A stretch of DNA of 64,000 bases, taken from NCBI RefSeq assembly GCF_949987535.1, contig NW_026645886.1, forward strand, positions 89,160 to 153,159, given 5' to 3'. Below are positions 51,143-61,232 of this stretch, one piece after another. The notes below the pieces were generated by a model. It was given only the letters and a program-made list of their open reading frames with translations. It did no database searches and was not told the origin of the DNA. The first letter of the stretch is position 1; every line of letters starts with the position of its first letter. Made by a program: the position numbers and the translations under genes. This DNA comes from Balaenoptera acutorostrata (taxonomy: Eukaryota > Chordata > Mammalia > Artiodactyla > Balaenopteridae).

Positions 51143-52408
51143 TTAGGGTTAGGGTTAGGGTTAGGGTGAGGGTTAGGGTACGGCTTATGATACGGGTTCG
51201 GGGAGGTGTTCGGGTAGGGCGTAGGGTATGGGTTAGGGTTAGGGTTAGGGCTAGTGTTAGGGTTAGGGCTCGGTTTAGGGTACGGGTTAGGATTAGGGTA
51301 TGCGTTAGGGTTAGGGTAGGGGTTAGGGTTAGGGTACGCGTTAGGGTGAGGGTAGTTATTAAACCTATCCCACTCTCTAGATACCCCTTAGCACGTAAAG
51401 GAATATTATTTGGGGGTCCAGCCATGGAGAAGAGTTTAGACACGAGGAGAAGATAAGGAACACACCCATTATCAAGAAATCACATTAGGATTCTCCTTTA
51501 AACCTGTTCCTTAAATCACTAGTGCTTAGGAAATCTATTGGAGGCAGAAGCCGTCAAGGGTAGCCTAGGGTTAGGGTTAGGGTTAGGGTGAGTGTTAGGG
51601 TACGGCTTAGGGTACGGGTTCGGGGAGGGATTCGTGTAGGGCGTAGGGTATGGGTTAGAGTTAGGGTTAGGGTTAGTGTTAGGGTTAGGGCTCAGTTTAG
51701 GGTACGGGTTAGGATTAGGGTACGCGTTAGTGTTAGCGTAGGGGTTAGGGTTAGGGTACGCTTTAGGGTGAGGGTAGTTATTAAACCTATCCCACTCTCT
51801 AGATACCCCTTAGCACGTAAAGGAATATTATTTGGGGGTCCAGCCATGGAGAAGGGTTTAGACACTAGGAGAAGATAAGGAACACACCCATTATCAAGAA
51901 ATCACAATATGATTCTCTTTTTAAACTGTTCCTTAAAACACTAGTGGTTAGGAAATCTATTGGAGGCAGAAGCAGTGAAGGGTAGCTTAGGGTTACGGTT
52001 AGGGTTAGGGTGAGGGTTAGGGTACGGCTTAGGGTACGGGTTCGGGGAGGGTTTCGGGTAGGGCGTAGGGTATGGGTTAGGGTTAGGGTTAGGGTTAGTG
52101 TTAGGGTTAGGGCTGGGTTTAGGGTACGGGTTAGGATTAGGGTACTCGTTAGGGTTAGGGTAGCGGTTAGGGTTAGGGTACGCGTTAGGGTGAGGGTAGT
52201 TATTAAACCTATCCCACTCTCTAGATACCCCTTAGCACGTAAAGGAATATTTTTTGGGGGTCGAGCCATGGAGAAGAGTTTAGACACTAGGAGAAGATAA
52301 GGAACACACACATTATCACGAAATCACATTAGGATTCTCTTTTTAACCTGTTCCTTAAAACACTAGTGCTTAGGAAATCTATTGGAGGCAGAAGCCGTCA
52401 AGGGTAGC
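51143..52408 (+). repeat. Three linking satellite monomers
   Basis: Monomers start at 51143, 51565 and 51987. The first has CTTATGATACGGG, related to the CTTACGATACGGG of 4420, 12848 and 21274. The second is s-like (GAGTGTTAGGG, TTAGCGTAGG) with the ACAATATGATT tail. The third has the rare TTTTTTGGGGGTCGAGCC and CACACACATT tail also present at ~900-965. Confidence 0.86.
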
Positions 52409-55400
52409 TTAGGGTTAGTGTTAGGGTTAGGGTGAGGGTTAGGGTACGGCTTAGGGTACGGGTTCGGGGAGGGGTTCGGGTAGGGCGTAGGGTATGCGTT
52501 AGGGTTAGGGTTAGGGCTAGTGTTAGGGTTAGGGCTCGGTTTAGGGTACGGGTTAGGATTAGGGTACGCGTTAGGGTTAGGGTAGGGGTTAGGGTTAGGG
52601 TACGCGTTAGGGTGAGGGTAGTTATTAAGCCTATCCCACTCTCTAGATACCCCTTAGCACGTAAAGGAATATTATTTGGGGGTCCAGCCTTGGAGAAGAG
52701 TTTAGACACGAGGAGAAGATAAGGAACACACCCATTATCAAGAAATCACATTAGGATTCTCTTTTTAACATGTTCCTTAAAACACTAGTGCTTAGGAAAT
52801 CTATTGGAGGCAGAAGCCGTCAAGGGTAGCTTAGGGTTAGGGTTAGGGTTAGGGTGAGGGTTAGGGTACGGTTTAGGGTACGGGTTCAGGGAGGGTTTCG
52901 GGTAGGGAGTAGGGTATTGGTTAGGGTTAGGGTTAGAGTTAGTGTTAGGGATAGGGCTCGATTTAGGGTACGGGTTAGGATTAGGGTACGCGTTATGGTT
53001 AGGGTAGGGGTTAGGGTTAGGGTACGCGTTAGGGTGAGGGTAGTTATTAAACCTATCCCACTCTCTAGATACCCCTTAGCACGTAAAGGAATATTATTTG
53101 GGGGTCCAGCCATGGAGAAGAGTTTAGACACGAGGAGAAGATAAGGAACACACCCATTATCAAGAAATCACATTAGGATTCTCTTTTTAACCTGTTCCTT
53201 AAAACACTTGTGCTTAGGAAATCTATTGGAGGCAGAAGCAGTCAAGGGTAGCTTAGGGTTAGGGTTAGGGTTAGGGTACGGCTTAGGGTACGGGTTCGGG
53301 GAGGCGTTCGCGTAGGGCGTAGGGTATGGGTTAGTGTTAGGGTTAGGGTTAGTGTTAGGGTTAGGGCTCGGTTTAGGGTACGGGTTAGGATTAGGGTACG
53401 CGTTAGGGTTAGGGTAGGGGTTAGGGTTAGGGTATGCGATAGGGTGAGGTTAGTTATTAAACCTATCCCACTCTCTAGATACCCCTTAGCACGTAAAGGA
53501 ATATTATTTGGGGGTCCAGCCATGGAGAAGAGTTTCGACACTAGGAGAAGATAAGGAACACACCCATTATCAAGAAATCACATTAGGATTCTCTTTTTAA
53601 CCTGTTCCTTAAAACACTAGTGCTTAGGAAATATATTGGAGGCAGAAGCCGTCAAGGGTAGCTTAGGGTTAGGGTTAGGGTTAGGGTGAGGGTTAGGGTA
53701 CGGCTTAGGGTACGGGTTCGGGGAGGGGTTCGGGTAGGGCGTAGGGTATGGGTTAAGGTTAGGGTTAGGGTTAGTGTTAGGGTTAGGGCTCAGTTTAGGG
53801 TACGGGTTAGGATTAGGGTACGCGTTAGGGTTAGGGTAGGGGTTAGGGTTAGGGTACGCTTTAGGGTGAGTGTAGTTATTAAACCTATCCCACTCTCTAG
53901 ATACCCCTTAGCACGTAAAGGAATATTATTTGGGGGTCCAGCCATGGAGAAGGGTTTAGACACTAGGAGAAGATAAGGAACACACCCATTATCAAGAAAT
54001 CACAATATGATTCTCTTTTTAAACTGTTCCTTAAAACACTAGTGGTTAGGAAATCTATTGGAGGCAGAAGCAGTGAAGGGTAGCTTAGGGTTACGGTTAG
54101 GGTTAGGGTGAGGGTTAGGGTACGGCTTAGGGTACGGGTTCGGAGACGGTTTCGGGTAGGGCCTAGGGTATGGGTTAGGGTTAGGGTTAGGGTTAGTGTT
54201 AGGGTTAGGGCTCGGTTTAGGGTACGGGTTAGGATTAGGGTAATCGTTAGGGTTAGGGTAGCGGTTAGGGTTAGGGTACGCGTTAGGGTGAGGGTAGTTA
54301 TTAAACCTATCACACTCTCTAGATACCCCTTAGCACGTAAAGGAATATTATTTGGGGGTCCAGCCATGGAGAAGAGTTTCGACACTAGGAGAAGATAAGG
54401 AACACACCCATTATCACGAAATCACATTAGGATTCTCTTTTTAACCTGTTCCTTAAAACACTAGTGCTTAGGAAATCTATTGGAGGCAGAAGCAGTCAAG
54501 GGTAGCTTAGGGTTAGGGTTAGGGTTAGGGTGAGGGTTAGGGTACGGCTTAGGGTACGGGTTCGGGGAGGGGTTCGGGTAGGGCGTAGGGTATGGGTTAG
54601 GGTTAGGGTTAGGGCTAGTGTTAGGGTTAGGGCTCGGTTTAGGGTACGGGTTAGGCTTAGTGTACGCGTTAGGGTTAGGGTAGGGGTTAGGGTTAGGGTA
54701 CGCGTTAGGGTGAGGGTAGTTATTAAACCTATCCCACTCTCTAGATACCCCTTAGCACGTAAAGGAATATTATTTGGGGGTCCAGCCATGGAGAAGAGTT
54801 TAGACACGAGGAGAAGATAAGGAACACACCCATTATCAAGAAATCACATTAGGATTCTCTTTTTAACATGTTCCTTAAAACACTAGTGCTTAGGAAATCT
54901 ATTGGAGGCAGAAGCCGTCAAGGGTAGCTTAGGGTTAGGGTTAGGGTTAGGGTGAGGGTTAGGGTACGGCTTAGGGTACGGGTTCGGGGAGGGGTTCGGG
55001 TAGGGCGTAGGGTATGGGTTAGGGTTAGGGTTAGGGCTAGTGTTAGGGTTAGGGCTCGGTTTAGGGTACAGGTTAGGATTAGGGTACGCGTTAGGGTTAG
55101 GGTAGGGGTTAGGGTTAGTGTACGCGTTAGGGTGAGGGTAGTTATTAAACCTATCCCACTCTCTAGATACCCCTTAGCACGTACAGGAATATTATTGGGG
55201 GTCCAGCCATGGAGAAGAGTTTAGACACTAGGAGAAGATAAGGAACACACCCATTATCACGAAATCACATTAGGATTCACTTTTTAACATTTTCCTTAAA
55301 ACAATAGTGCTTAGGAAATCTATTGGAGGCAGAAGCAGTCAAGGGTAGCTTAGGGTTAGGGTTAGGGTTAGGGTGAGGGTTAGGGTATGATTTAGGGTAC

Positions 55401-56193
55401 GGGTTCGGGGAGGGGTTCGGGTAGGGCGTAGGGTATGGGTTAGGGTTAGGGTTAGGGTTAGTGTTAGGGTTAGGGCTCGGTTTAGGGTACGGGTTAGGAT
55501 TAGGGTACGCGTTAGGGTTAGGGTAGGGGTTAGGGTTAGGGTACGCGTTAGGGTGAGGGTAGTTATTAAACCTATCACACTCTCTAGATACCCCTTAGCA
55601 CGTAAAGGAATATTATTTGGGGGTCCAGCCATGGAGAAGAGTTTACACACTAGGAGAAGATAAGGAACACACCCATTATCACGAAATCACATTAGGATTC
55701 TCTTTTTAACCTGTTCCTTAAAACACTAGTGCTTAGGAAATCTATTGGAGGCAGAAGCAGTCAAGGGTAGCTTAGGGTTAGGGTTAGGGTTAGGGTGAGG
55801 GTTAGGGTACGGCTTAGGGTACGGGTTCGGGGAGGGGTTCGGGTAGGGCGTAGGGTATGGGTTAGGGTTAGGGTTAGGGCTAGTGTTAGGGTTAGGGCTC
55901 GCTTTAGGGTACGGGTTAGGATTAGGGTACGCGCTAGGGTTAGGGTAGGGGTTAGGGTTAGGGTACGCGTTAGGGTGAGGGTAGTTATTAAACCTATCAC
56001 ACTCTCTAGATACCCCTTAGCACATAAAGGAATATTATTTGGGGGTCCAGCCATGGAGAAGAGTTTAGACACGAGGAGAACACAAGGAACACACCCATTA
56101 TCAAGAAATCACATTAGGATTCTCTTTTTAACCTGTTCCTTAAATCACTAGTGCTTAGGAAATATTTTGGAGGCAGAAGCCGTCAAGGGTAGC
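52409..56193 (+). repeat. 9-monomer repeat y-p-q-r/s-t-u-v-w-x, copy 1 (3,785 bp)
   Basis: Monomers start at 52409 (y), 52831 (p), 53253 (q, 410 bp), 53663 (r/s hybrid), 54085 (t), 54507 (u), 54929 (v, 421 bp), 55350 (w) and 55772 (x). y, p and q recur at +3,785, and t, u and v at +4,207. The 422-bp jump in offset shows that one whole monomer was lost here, or gained in the next copy, by fusion of r and s. x has GAACACAAGG, matching 11582. Confidence 0.88.
53663..54084 (+). repeat. r/s fusion monomer
   Basis: It begins as r (preceded by q and AAATATATTGG, with GTGAGGGTTAGGG) and continues as s (GGTTAAGG, CTCAGT, GAGTGTAG and the ACAATATGATT tail). In the other copies r and s are two separate monomers (57448 and 57870; 60389 and 60811; 62065 and 62487). 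The switch lies in the telomere-like block between about 53690 and 53755. Confidence 0.85.
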
Positions 56194-56223
56194 TTAGGGT
56201 TAGGGTTAGGGTTAGGGTGAGGG
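56194..56223 (+). other. Potential G-quadruplex and TRF-like binding run
   Basis: Four consecutive TTAGGG hexamers followed by TGAGGG give five GGG tracts with 3-nt loops, the classical telomeric G-quadruplex arrangement. Such a run begins nearly every monomer. In animals, TRF-family Myb domains bind TAGGGTT cores, which this run contains. Binding here is an inference from motif content only. Confidence 0.6.
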
Positions 56224-56403
56224 TTAGGGTACGGCTTAGGGTACGGGTTCGGGGAGGGGTTCGGGTAGGGCGTAGGGTATGGGTTAGGGTTAGGGTTAGG
56301 GCTAGTGTTAGGGTTAGGGCTCGGTTTAGGGTACGGGTTAGGATTAGGGTACGCGTTAGGGTTAGGGTAGGGGTTAGGGTTAGGGTACGCGTTAGGGTGA
56401 GGG
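56194..56403 (+). repeat. Telomere-like block: 35 in-phase hexamers
   Basis: Reading six bases at a time from 56194 gives 35 hexamers with no phase slip. Hexamers 1-4, 6, 8, 16-18, 20, 21, 23, 26, 28, 29, 31, 32 and 34 are perfect TTAGGG. The rest are fixed variants: TGAGGG (5, 35), TACGGC (7), TACGGG (9, 24), TTCGGG (10, 12), GAGGGG (11), TAGGGC (13), GTAGGG (14), TATGGG (15), CTAGTG (19), CTCGGT (22), TTAGGA (25), TACGCG (27, 33) and TAGGGG (30). The same variants sit at the same positions in most monomers. This is typical of degenerate telomere-derived DNA that was later amplified as a satellite. Confidence 0.95.
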
Positions 56404-56406
56404 TAG
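56400..56406 (+). repeat. Left AGGGTAG direct repeat at segment boundary
   Basis: AGGGTAG occurs at the end of the telomere-like block just before TTATTAA. An identical AGGGTAG ends the non-telomeric segment at 56608-56614. The pair flanks the non-telomeric part with 201 bp between them and could be a remnant of a target-site duplication or of microhomology-mediated insertion. Confidence 0.6.
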
Positions 56407-56615
56407 TTATTAAGCCTATCCCACTCTCTAGATACCCCTTAGCACGTAAAGGAATATTATTTGGGGGTCCAGCCATGGAGAAGAGTTTAGACACGAGGAG
56501 AAGATAAGGAACACACCCATTATCAAGAAATCACATTAGGATTCTCTTTTTAACATGTTCCTTAAAACACTAGTGCTTAGGAAATCTATTGGAGGCAGAA
56601 GCCGTCAAGGGTAGC
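56404..56615 (+). repeat. Non-telomeric segment of the monomer (212 bp)
   Basis: This half is not hexameric and is A/T-richer. I do not recognise it as any known SINE, tRNA-like or rRNA-like sequence. Across the window it has a few alternative tails: CACGAAATCACATTAGG, CAAGAAATCACATTAGG, an ACAATATGATT version linked to s-type monomers, and a TTTAAACC...AAATCAC version linked to r-type monomers. Its length is nearly constant. The only recurrent indel is one T lost from ATTATTTGGGGG in b/v types, always with GCACGTACAGG or a close variant. Confidence 0.9.
56608..56614 (+). repeat. Right AGGGTAG direct repeat at segment boundary
   Basis: This is the partner of 56400-56406, followed by C and then the TTAGGG run of the next monomer. 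It is conserved in nearly all monomers; f types have GTAGTTTAGGG here, which keeps the seven bases. Confidence 0.6.
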
Positions 56616-59556
56616 TTAGGGTTAGGGTTAGGGTTAGGGTGAGGGTTAGGGTACGGTTTAGGGTACGGGTTCAGGGAGGGTTTCGGGTAGGGAGTAGGGT
56701 ATTGGTTAGGGTTAGGGTTAGAGTTAGTGTTAGGGATAGGGCTCGGTTTAGGGTACGGGTTAGGATTAGGGTACGCGTTAGGGTTAGGGTAGGGGTTAGG
56801 GTTAGGGTACGCGTTAGGGTGAGGGTAGTTATTAAACCTATCCCACTCTCTAGATACCCCTTAGCACGTAAAGGAATATTATTTGGGGGTCCAGCCATGG
56901 AGAAGAGTTTAGACACGAGGAGAAGATAAGGAACACACCCATTATCAAGAAATCACATTAGGATTCTCTTTTTAACCTGTTCCTTAAAACACTTGTGCTT
57001 AGGAAATCTATTGGAGGCAGAAGCAGTCAAGGGTAGCTTAGGGTTAGGGTTAGGGTTAGGGTACGGCTTAGGGTACGGGTTCGGGGAGGGGTTCGCGTAG
57101 GGCGTAGGGTATGGGTTAGTGTTAGGGTTAGGGTTAGTGTTAGGGTTAGGGCTCGGTTTAGGGTACGGGTTAGGATTAGGGTACGCGTTAGGGTTAGGGT
57201 AGGGGTTAGGGTTAGGGTATGCGATAGGGTGAGGTTAGTTATTAAACCTATCCCACTCTCTAGATACCCCTTAGCACGTAAAGGAATATTATTTGGGGGT
57301 CCAGCCATGGAGAAGAGTTTCGACACTAGGAGAAGATAAGGAACACACCCATTATCAAGAAATCACATTAGGATTCTCTTTTTAACCTGTTCCTTAAAAC
57401 ACTAGTGCTTAGGAAATATATTGGAGGCAGAAGCCGTCAAGGGTAGCTTAGGGTTAGGGTTAGGGTTAGGGTGAGGGTTAGGGTACGGCTTAGGGTACGG
57501 GTTCGGGGAGGGGTTCGGGTAAGGCGTAGGGTATGGGTTAGGGTTAGGGTTAGGGCTAGTGTTAGGGTTAGGGCTCGGTTTAGGGTACGGGTTAGGATTA
57601 GGGTATGCGTTAGGGTTAGGGTAGGGGTTAGGGTTAGGATACGCTTTAGGGTGAGGGTAGTTATTAAACCTATCCCACTCTCTAGATACCCCTTAGCACG
57701 TAAAGGAATATTATTTGGGGGTCCAGCCATGGAGAAGAGTTTAGACACGAGGAGAAGATAAGGAACACACCCATTATCAAGAAATCACATTAGGATTCTC
57801 TTTTAAACCTGTTCCTTAAATCACTAGTGCTTAGGAAATCTATTGGAGGCAGAAGCCGTCAAGGGTAGCTTAGGGTTAGGGTTAGGGTTAGGGTGAGGTT
57901 TAGGGTACGGCTTAGGGTACGGGTTCGGGGAGGGGTTCGGGTAGGGCGTAGGGTATGGGTTAAGGTTAGGGTTAGGTTTAGTGTTAGGGTTAGGGCTCAG
58001 TTTAGGGTACGGGTTAGGATTAGGGTACGCGTTAGGGTTAGGGTAGGGGTTAGGGTTAGGGTACGCTTTAAGGTGAGTGTAGTTATTAAACCTATCCCAC
58101 TCTCTAGATACCCCTTAGCACGTAAAGGAATATTATTTGGGGGTCCAGCCATGGAGAAGGGTTTAGACACTAGGAGAAGATAAGGAACACACCCATTATC
58201 AAGAAATCACAATATGATTCTCTTTTTAAACTGTTCCTTAAAACACTAGTGGTTAGGAAATCTATTGGAGGCAGAAGCAGTGAAGGGTAGCTTAGGGTTA
58301 CGGTTAGGGTTAGGGTGAGGGTTAGGGTACGGCTTAGGGTACGGGTTCGGAGACGGTTTCGGGTAGGGCCTAGGGTATGGGTTAGGGTTAGGGTTAGGGT
58401 TAGTGTTAGGGTTAGGGCTCGGTTTAGGGTACGGGTTAGGATTAGGGTACTCGTTAGGGTTAGGGTAGCGGTTAGGGTTAGGGTACGCGTTAGGGTGAGG
58501 GTAGTTATTAAACCTATCACACTCTCTAGATACCCCTTAGCACGTAAAGGAATATTATTTGGGGGTCCAGCCATGGAGAAGAGTTTCGACACTAGGAGAA
58601 GATAAGGAACACACCCATTATCACGAAATCACATTAGGATTCTCTTTTTAACCTGTTCCTTAAAACACTAGTGCTTAGGAAATCTATTGGAGGCAGAAGC
58701 AGTCAAGGGTAGCTTAGGGTTAGGGTTAGGGTTAGGGTGAGGGTTAGGGTACGGCTTAGGGTACGGGTTCGGGGAGGGGTTCGGGTAGGGCGTAGGGTAT
58801 GGGTTAGGGTTAGGGTTAGGGCTAGTGTTAGGGTTAGGGCTCGGTTTAGGGTACGGGTTAGGCTTAGTGTACGCGTTAGGGTTAGGGTAGGGGTTAGGGT
58901 TAGGGTACGCGTTAGGGTGAGGGTAGTTATTAAACCTATCCCACTCTCTAGATACCCCTTAGCACGTAAAGGAATATTATTTGGGGGTCCAGCCATGGAG
59001 AAGAGTTTAGACACGAGGAGAAGATAAGGAACACACCCATTATCAAGAAATCACATTAGGATTTTCTTTTTAACATGTTCCTTAAAACACTAGTGCTTAG
59101 GAAATCTATTGGAGGCAGAAGCCGTCAAGGGTAGCTTAGGGTTAGGGTTAGGGTTAGGGTGAGGGTTAGGGTACGGCTTAGGGTACGGGTTCGGGGAGGG
59201 GTTCGGGTAGGGCGTAGGGTATGGGTTAGGGTTAGGGTTAGGGCTAGTGTTAGGGTTAGGGCTCGGTTTAGGGTACAGGTTAGGATTAGGGTACGCGTTA
59301 GGGTTAGGGTAGGGGTTAGGGTTAGTGTACGCGTTAGGGTGAGGGTAGTTATTAAACCTATCCCACACTCTAGATACCCCTTAGCACGTACAGGAATATT
59401 ATTGGGGGTCCAGCCATGGAGAAGAGTTTAGACACAAGGAGAAGATAAGGAACACACCCATTATCACGAAATCACATTAGGATTCTCTTTTTAACATTTT
59501 CCTTAAAACACTAGTGCTTAGGAAATCTATTGGAGGCAGAAGCAGTCAAGGGTAGG

Positions 59557-61232
59557 TTAGGGTTAGGGTTAGGGTTAGGGTGAGGGTTAGGGTATGACTT
59601 AGGGTACGGGTTCGGGGAGGGGTTCGGGTAGGGCGTAGGGTATGGGTTAGGGTTAGGGTTAGGGTTAGTGTTAGGGTTAGGGCTCGGTTTAGGGTACGGG
59701 TTAGGATTAGGGTACGCGTTATGGTTAGGGTAGGGGTTAGGGTTAGGGTACGCGTTAGGGTGAGGGTAGTTATTAAACCTATCCCACTCTCTAGATACCC
59801 CTTAGCACGTAAAGGAATATTATTTGGGGGTCCAGCCATGGAGAAGAGTTTAGACACGAGGAGAAGATAAGGAACACACCCATTATCAAGAAATCACATT
59901 AGGATTCTCTTTTTAACCTGTTCCTTAAAACACTTGTGCTTAGGAAATCTATTGGAGGCAGAAGCAGTCAAGGGTAGCTTAGGGTTAGGGTTAGGGTTAG
60001 GGTACGGCTTAGGGTACGGGTTCGGGGAGGGGTTCGCGTAGGGCGTAGGGTATGGGTTAGTGTTAGGGTTAGGGTTAGTGTTAGGGTTAGGGCTCGGTTT
60101 AGGGTACGGGTTAGGATTAGGGTACGCGTTAGGGTTAGGGTAGGGGTTAGGGTTAGGGTATGCGATAGGGTGAGGTTAGTTATTAAACCTATCCCACTCT
60201 CTAGATACCCCTTAGCACGTAAAGGAATATTATTTGGGGGTCCAGCCATGGAGAAGAGTTTCGACACTAGGAGAAGATAAGGAACACACCCATTATCAAG
60301 AAATCACATTAGGATTCTCTTTTTAACCTGTTCCTTAAAACACTAGTGCTTAGGAAATATATTGGAGGCAGAAGCCGTCAAGGGTAGCTTAGGGTTAGGG
60401 TTAGGGTTAGGGTGAGGGTTAGGGTACGGCTTAGGGTACGGGTTCGGGGAGGGGTTCGGGTAGGGCGTAGGGTATGGGTTAGGGTTAGGGTTAGGGCTAG
60501 TGTTAGGGTTAGGGCTCGGTTTAGGGTACGGGTTAGGATTAGGGTATGCGTTAGGGTTAGGGTAGGGGTTAGGGTTAGGATACGCTTTAGGGTGAGGGTA
60601 GTTATTAAACCTATCCCACTCTCTAGATACCCCTTAGCACGTAAAGGAATATTATTTGGGGGTCCAGCCATGGAGAAGAGTTTAGACACGAGGAGAAGAT
60701 AAGGAACACACCCATTATCAAGAAATCACATTAGGATTCTCTTTTAAACCTGTTCCTTAAATCACTAGTGCTTAGGAAATCTATTGGAGGCAGAAGCCGT
60801 CAAGGGTAGCTTAGGGTTAGGGTTAGGGTTAGGGTGAGGTTTAGGGTACGGCTTAGGGTACGGGTTCGGGGAGGGGTTCGGGTAGGGCGTAGGGTATGGG
60901 TTAAGGTTAGGGTTAGGGTTAGTGTTAGGGTTAGGGCTCAGTTTAGGGTACGGGTTAGGATTAGGGTACGCGTTAGGGTTAGGGTAGGGGTTAGGGTTAG
61001 GGTACGCTTTAGGGTGAGTGTAGTTATTAAACCTATCCCACTCTCTAGATACCCCTTAGCACGTAAAGGAATATTATTTGGGGGTCCAGCCATGGAGAAG
61101 GGTTTAGACACTAGGAGAAGATAAGGAACACACCCATTATCAAGAAATCACAATATGATTCTCTTTTTAAAGTGTTCCTTAAAACACTAGTGCTTAGGAA
61201 ATCTATTGGAGGCAGAAGCAGTCAAGGGTAGC
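59557..61232 (+). repeat. Four-monomer insertion w/p-q-r-s
   Basis: Monomers start at 59557 (w head with p tail), 59979 (q, 410 bp), 60389 (r) and 60811 (s). q, r and s repeat those at 57038-58291 (+2,941) and are repeated again at 61655-62908 (+1,676). The s tail here has AAAGTGTTCC and then GTGCTTAGG in place of the usual AAACTGTTCC and GTGGTTAGG, marking a second junction into the p monomer at 61233. Confidence 0.86.

Larger units (their letters stand above)
56194..56615 (+). repeat. Representative 422-bp monomer
   Basis: This copy is close to the majority sequence and serves as the anatomical reference. Bases 56194-56403 are the telomere-like block and 56404-56615 the non-telomeric segment. 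Single landmarks per monomer are TCTAGA (56426 area), AATATT (56453 area), CCATGG (56473-56478) and the palindrome CACTAGTG (56567 area). An out-of-context 10-codon frame starts at the ATG at 56475 and stops at 56507. Confidence 0.93.
56194..59556 (+). repeat. 8-monomer run y-p-q-r-s-t-u-v, copy 2
   Basis: Monomers start at 56194 (y), 56616 (p), 57038 (q, 410 bp), 57448 (r), 57870 (s), 58292 (t), 58714 (u) and 59136 (v, 421 bp). This is the most complete version of the family in the window. u has TTAGGCTTAGTGTACG; v has ACAGGTTAGG and a one-base loss giving ATTATTGGGGG. t and u share GTTTCGACAC at their boundary with the other copies. Confidence 0.88.

Noticed and set aside
51865..52311. Longest open frame in the window, 148 codons on the minus strand, and similar 136-140-codon frames at 3039, 39680, 53963, 58170 and 62787.
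   Set aside because: These longer frames appear only where an s-type tail (TTTTTAAACTG) lacks the stop found in other tails, so they extend across a monomer border. They are chance extensions, not a distinct gene.
56404..56446. Degenerate inverted telomere repeats (CCTATCCC, TACCCCTTA) just after the junction, suggesting a head-to-head telomere fusion.
   Set aside because: Only two short C-rich matches occur, not in hexamer phase with each other, so the resemblance may be chance.
56183..56494. Minus-strand open frames of ~81-103 codons beginning MSKLFSMAGPPNNIP and continuing into Thr-Leu repeats.
   Set aside because: Same cause. The N-terminal part comes from the non-telomeric segment and is conserved only as much as the DNA itself. 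Frame and length differ among monomers, and variants such as ATTATTGGGGG shift it. No known domain is recognisable.
56217..56507. Plus-strand open frames of ~96 codons in nearly every monomer, with Arg-Val repeats and a MEKSLDTRRR ending.
   Set aside because: A 6-bp period gives two-codon repeats with no stop in several frames, so the frames are a by-product of telomere-like DNA. They start at a GTG inside the repeat, lose frame in the 421- and 415-bp monomers, and show no ribosome-related or splice context. Whole-hexamer indels keep the frame automatically, so conservation is not evidence of selection.
56475..56507. GCCATGG context followed by a 10-codon frame in each monomer, resembling a translation start.
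   Set aside because: The context is good by the vertebrate consensus but the frame is only 10 codons, and some monomers have lost the ATG (33763, 37136, 52688). No evidence of transcription.
56404..56615. tRNA-, 5S- or SINE-like origin of the non-telomeric segment.
   Set aside because: No A/B box pair, cloverleaf, poly-A tail or terminal inverted repeats were recognisable. An insertion origin is kept only as a hypothesis based on the 7-bp direct repeat.
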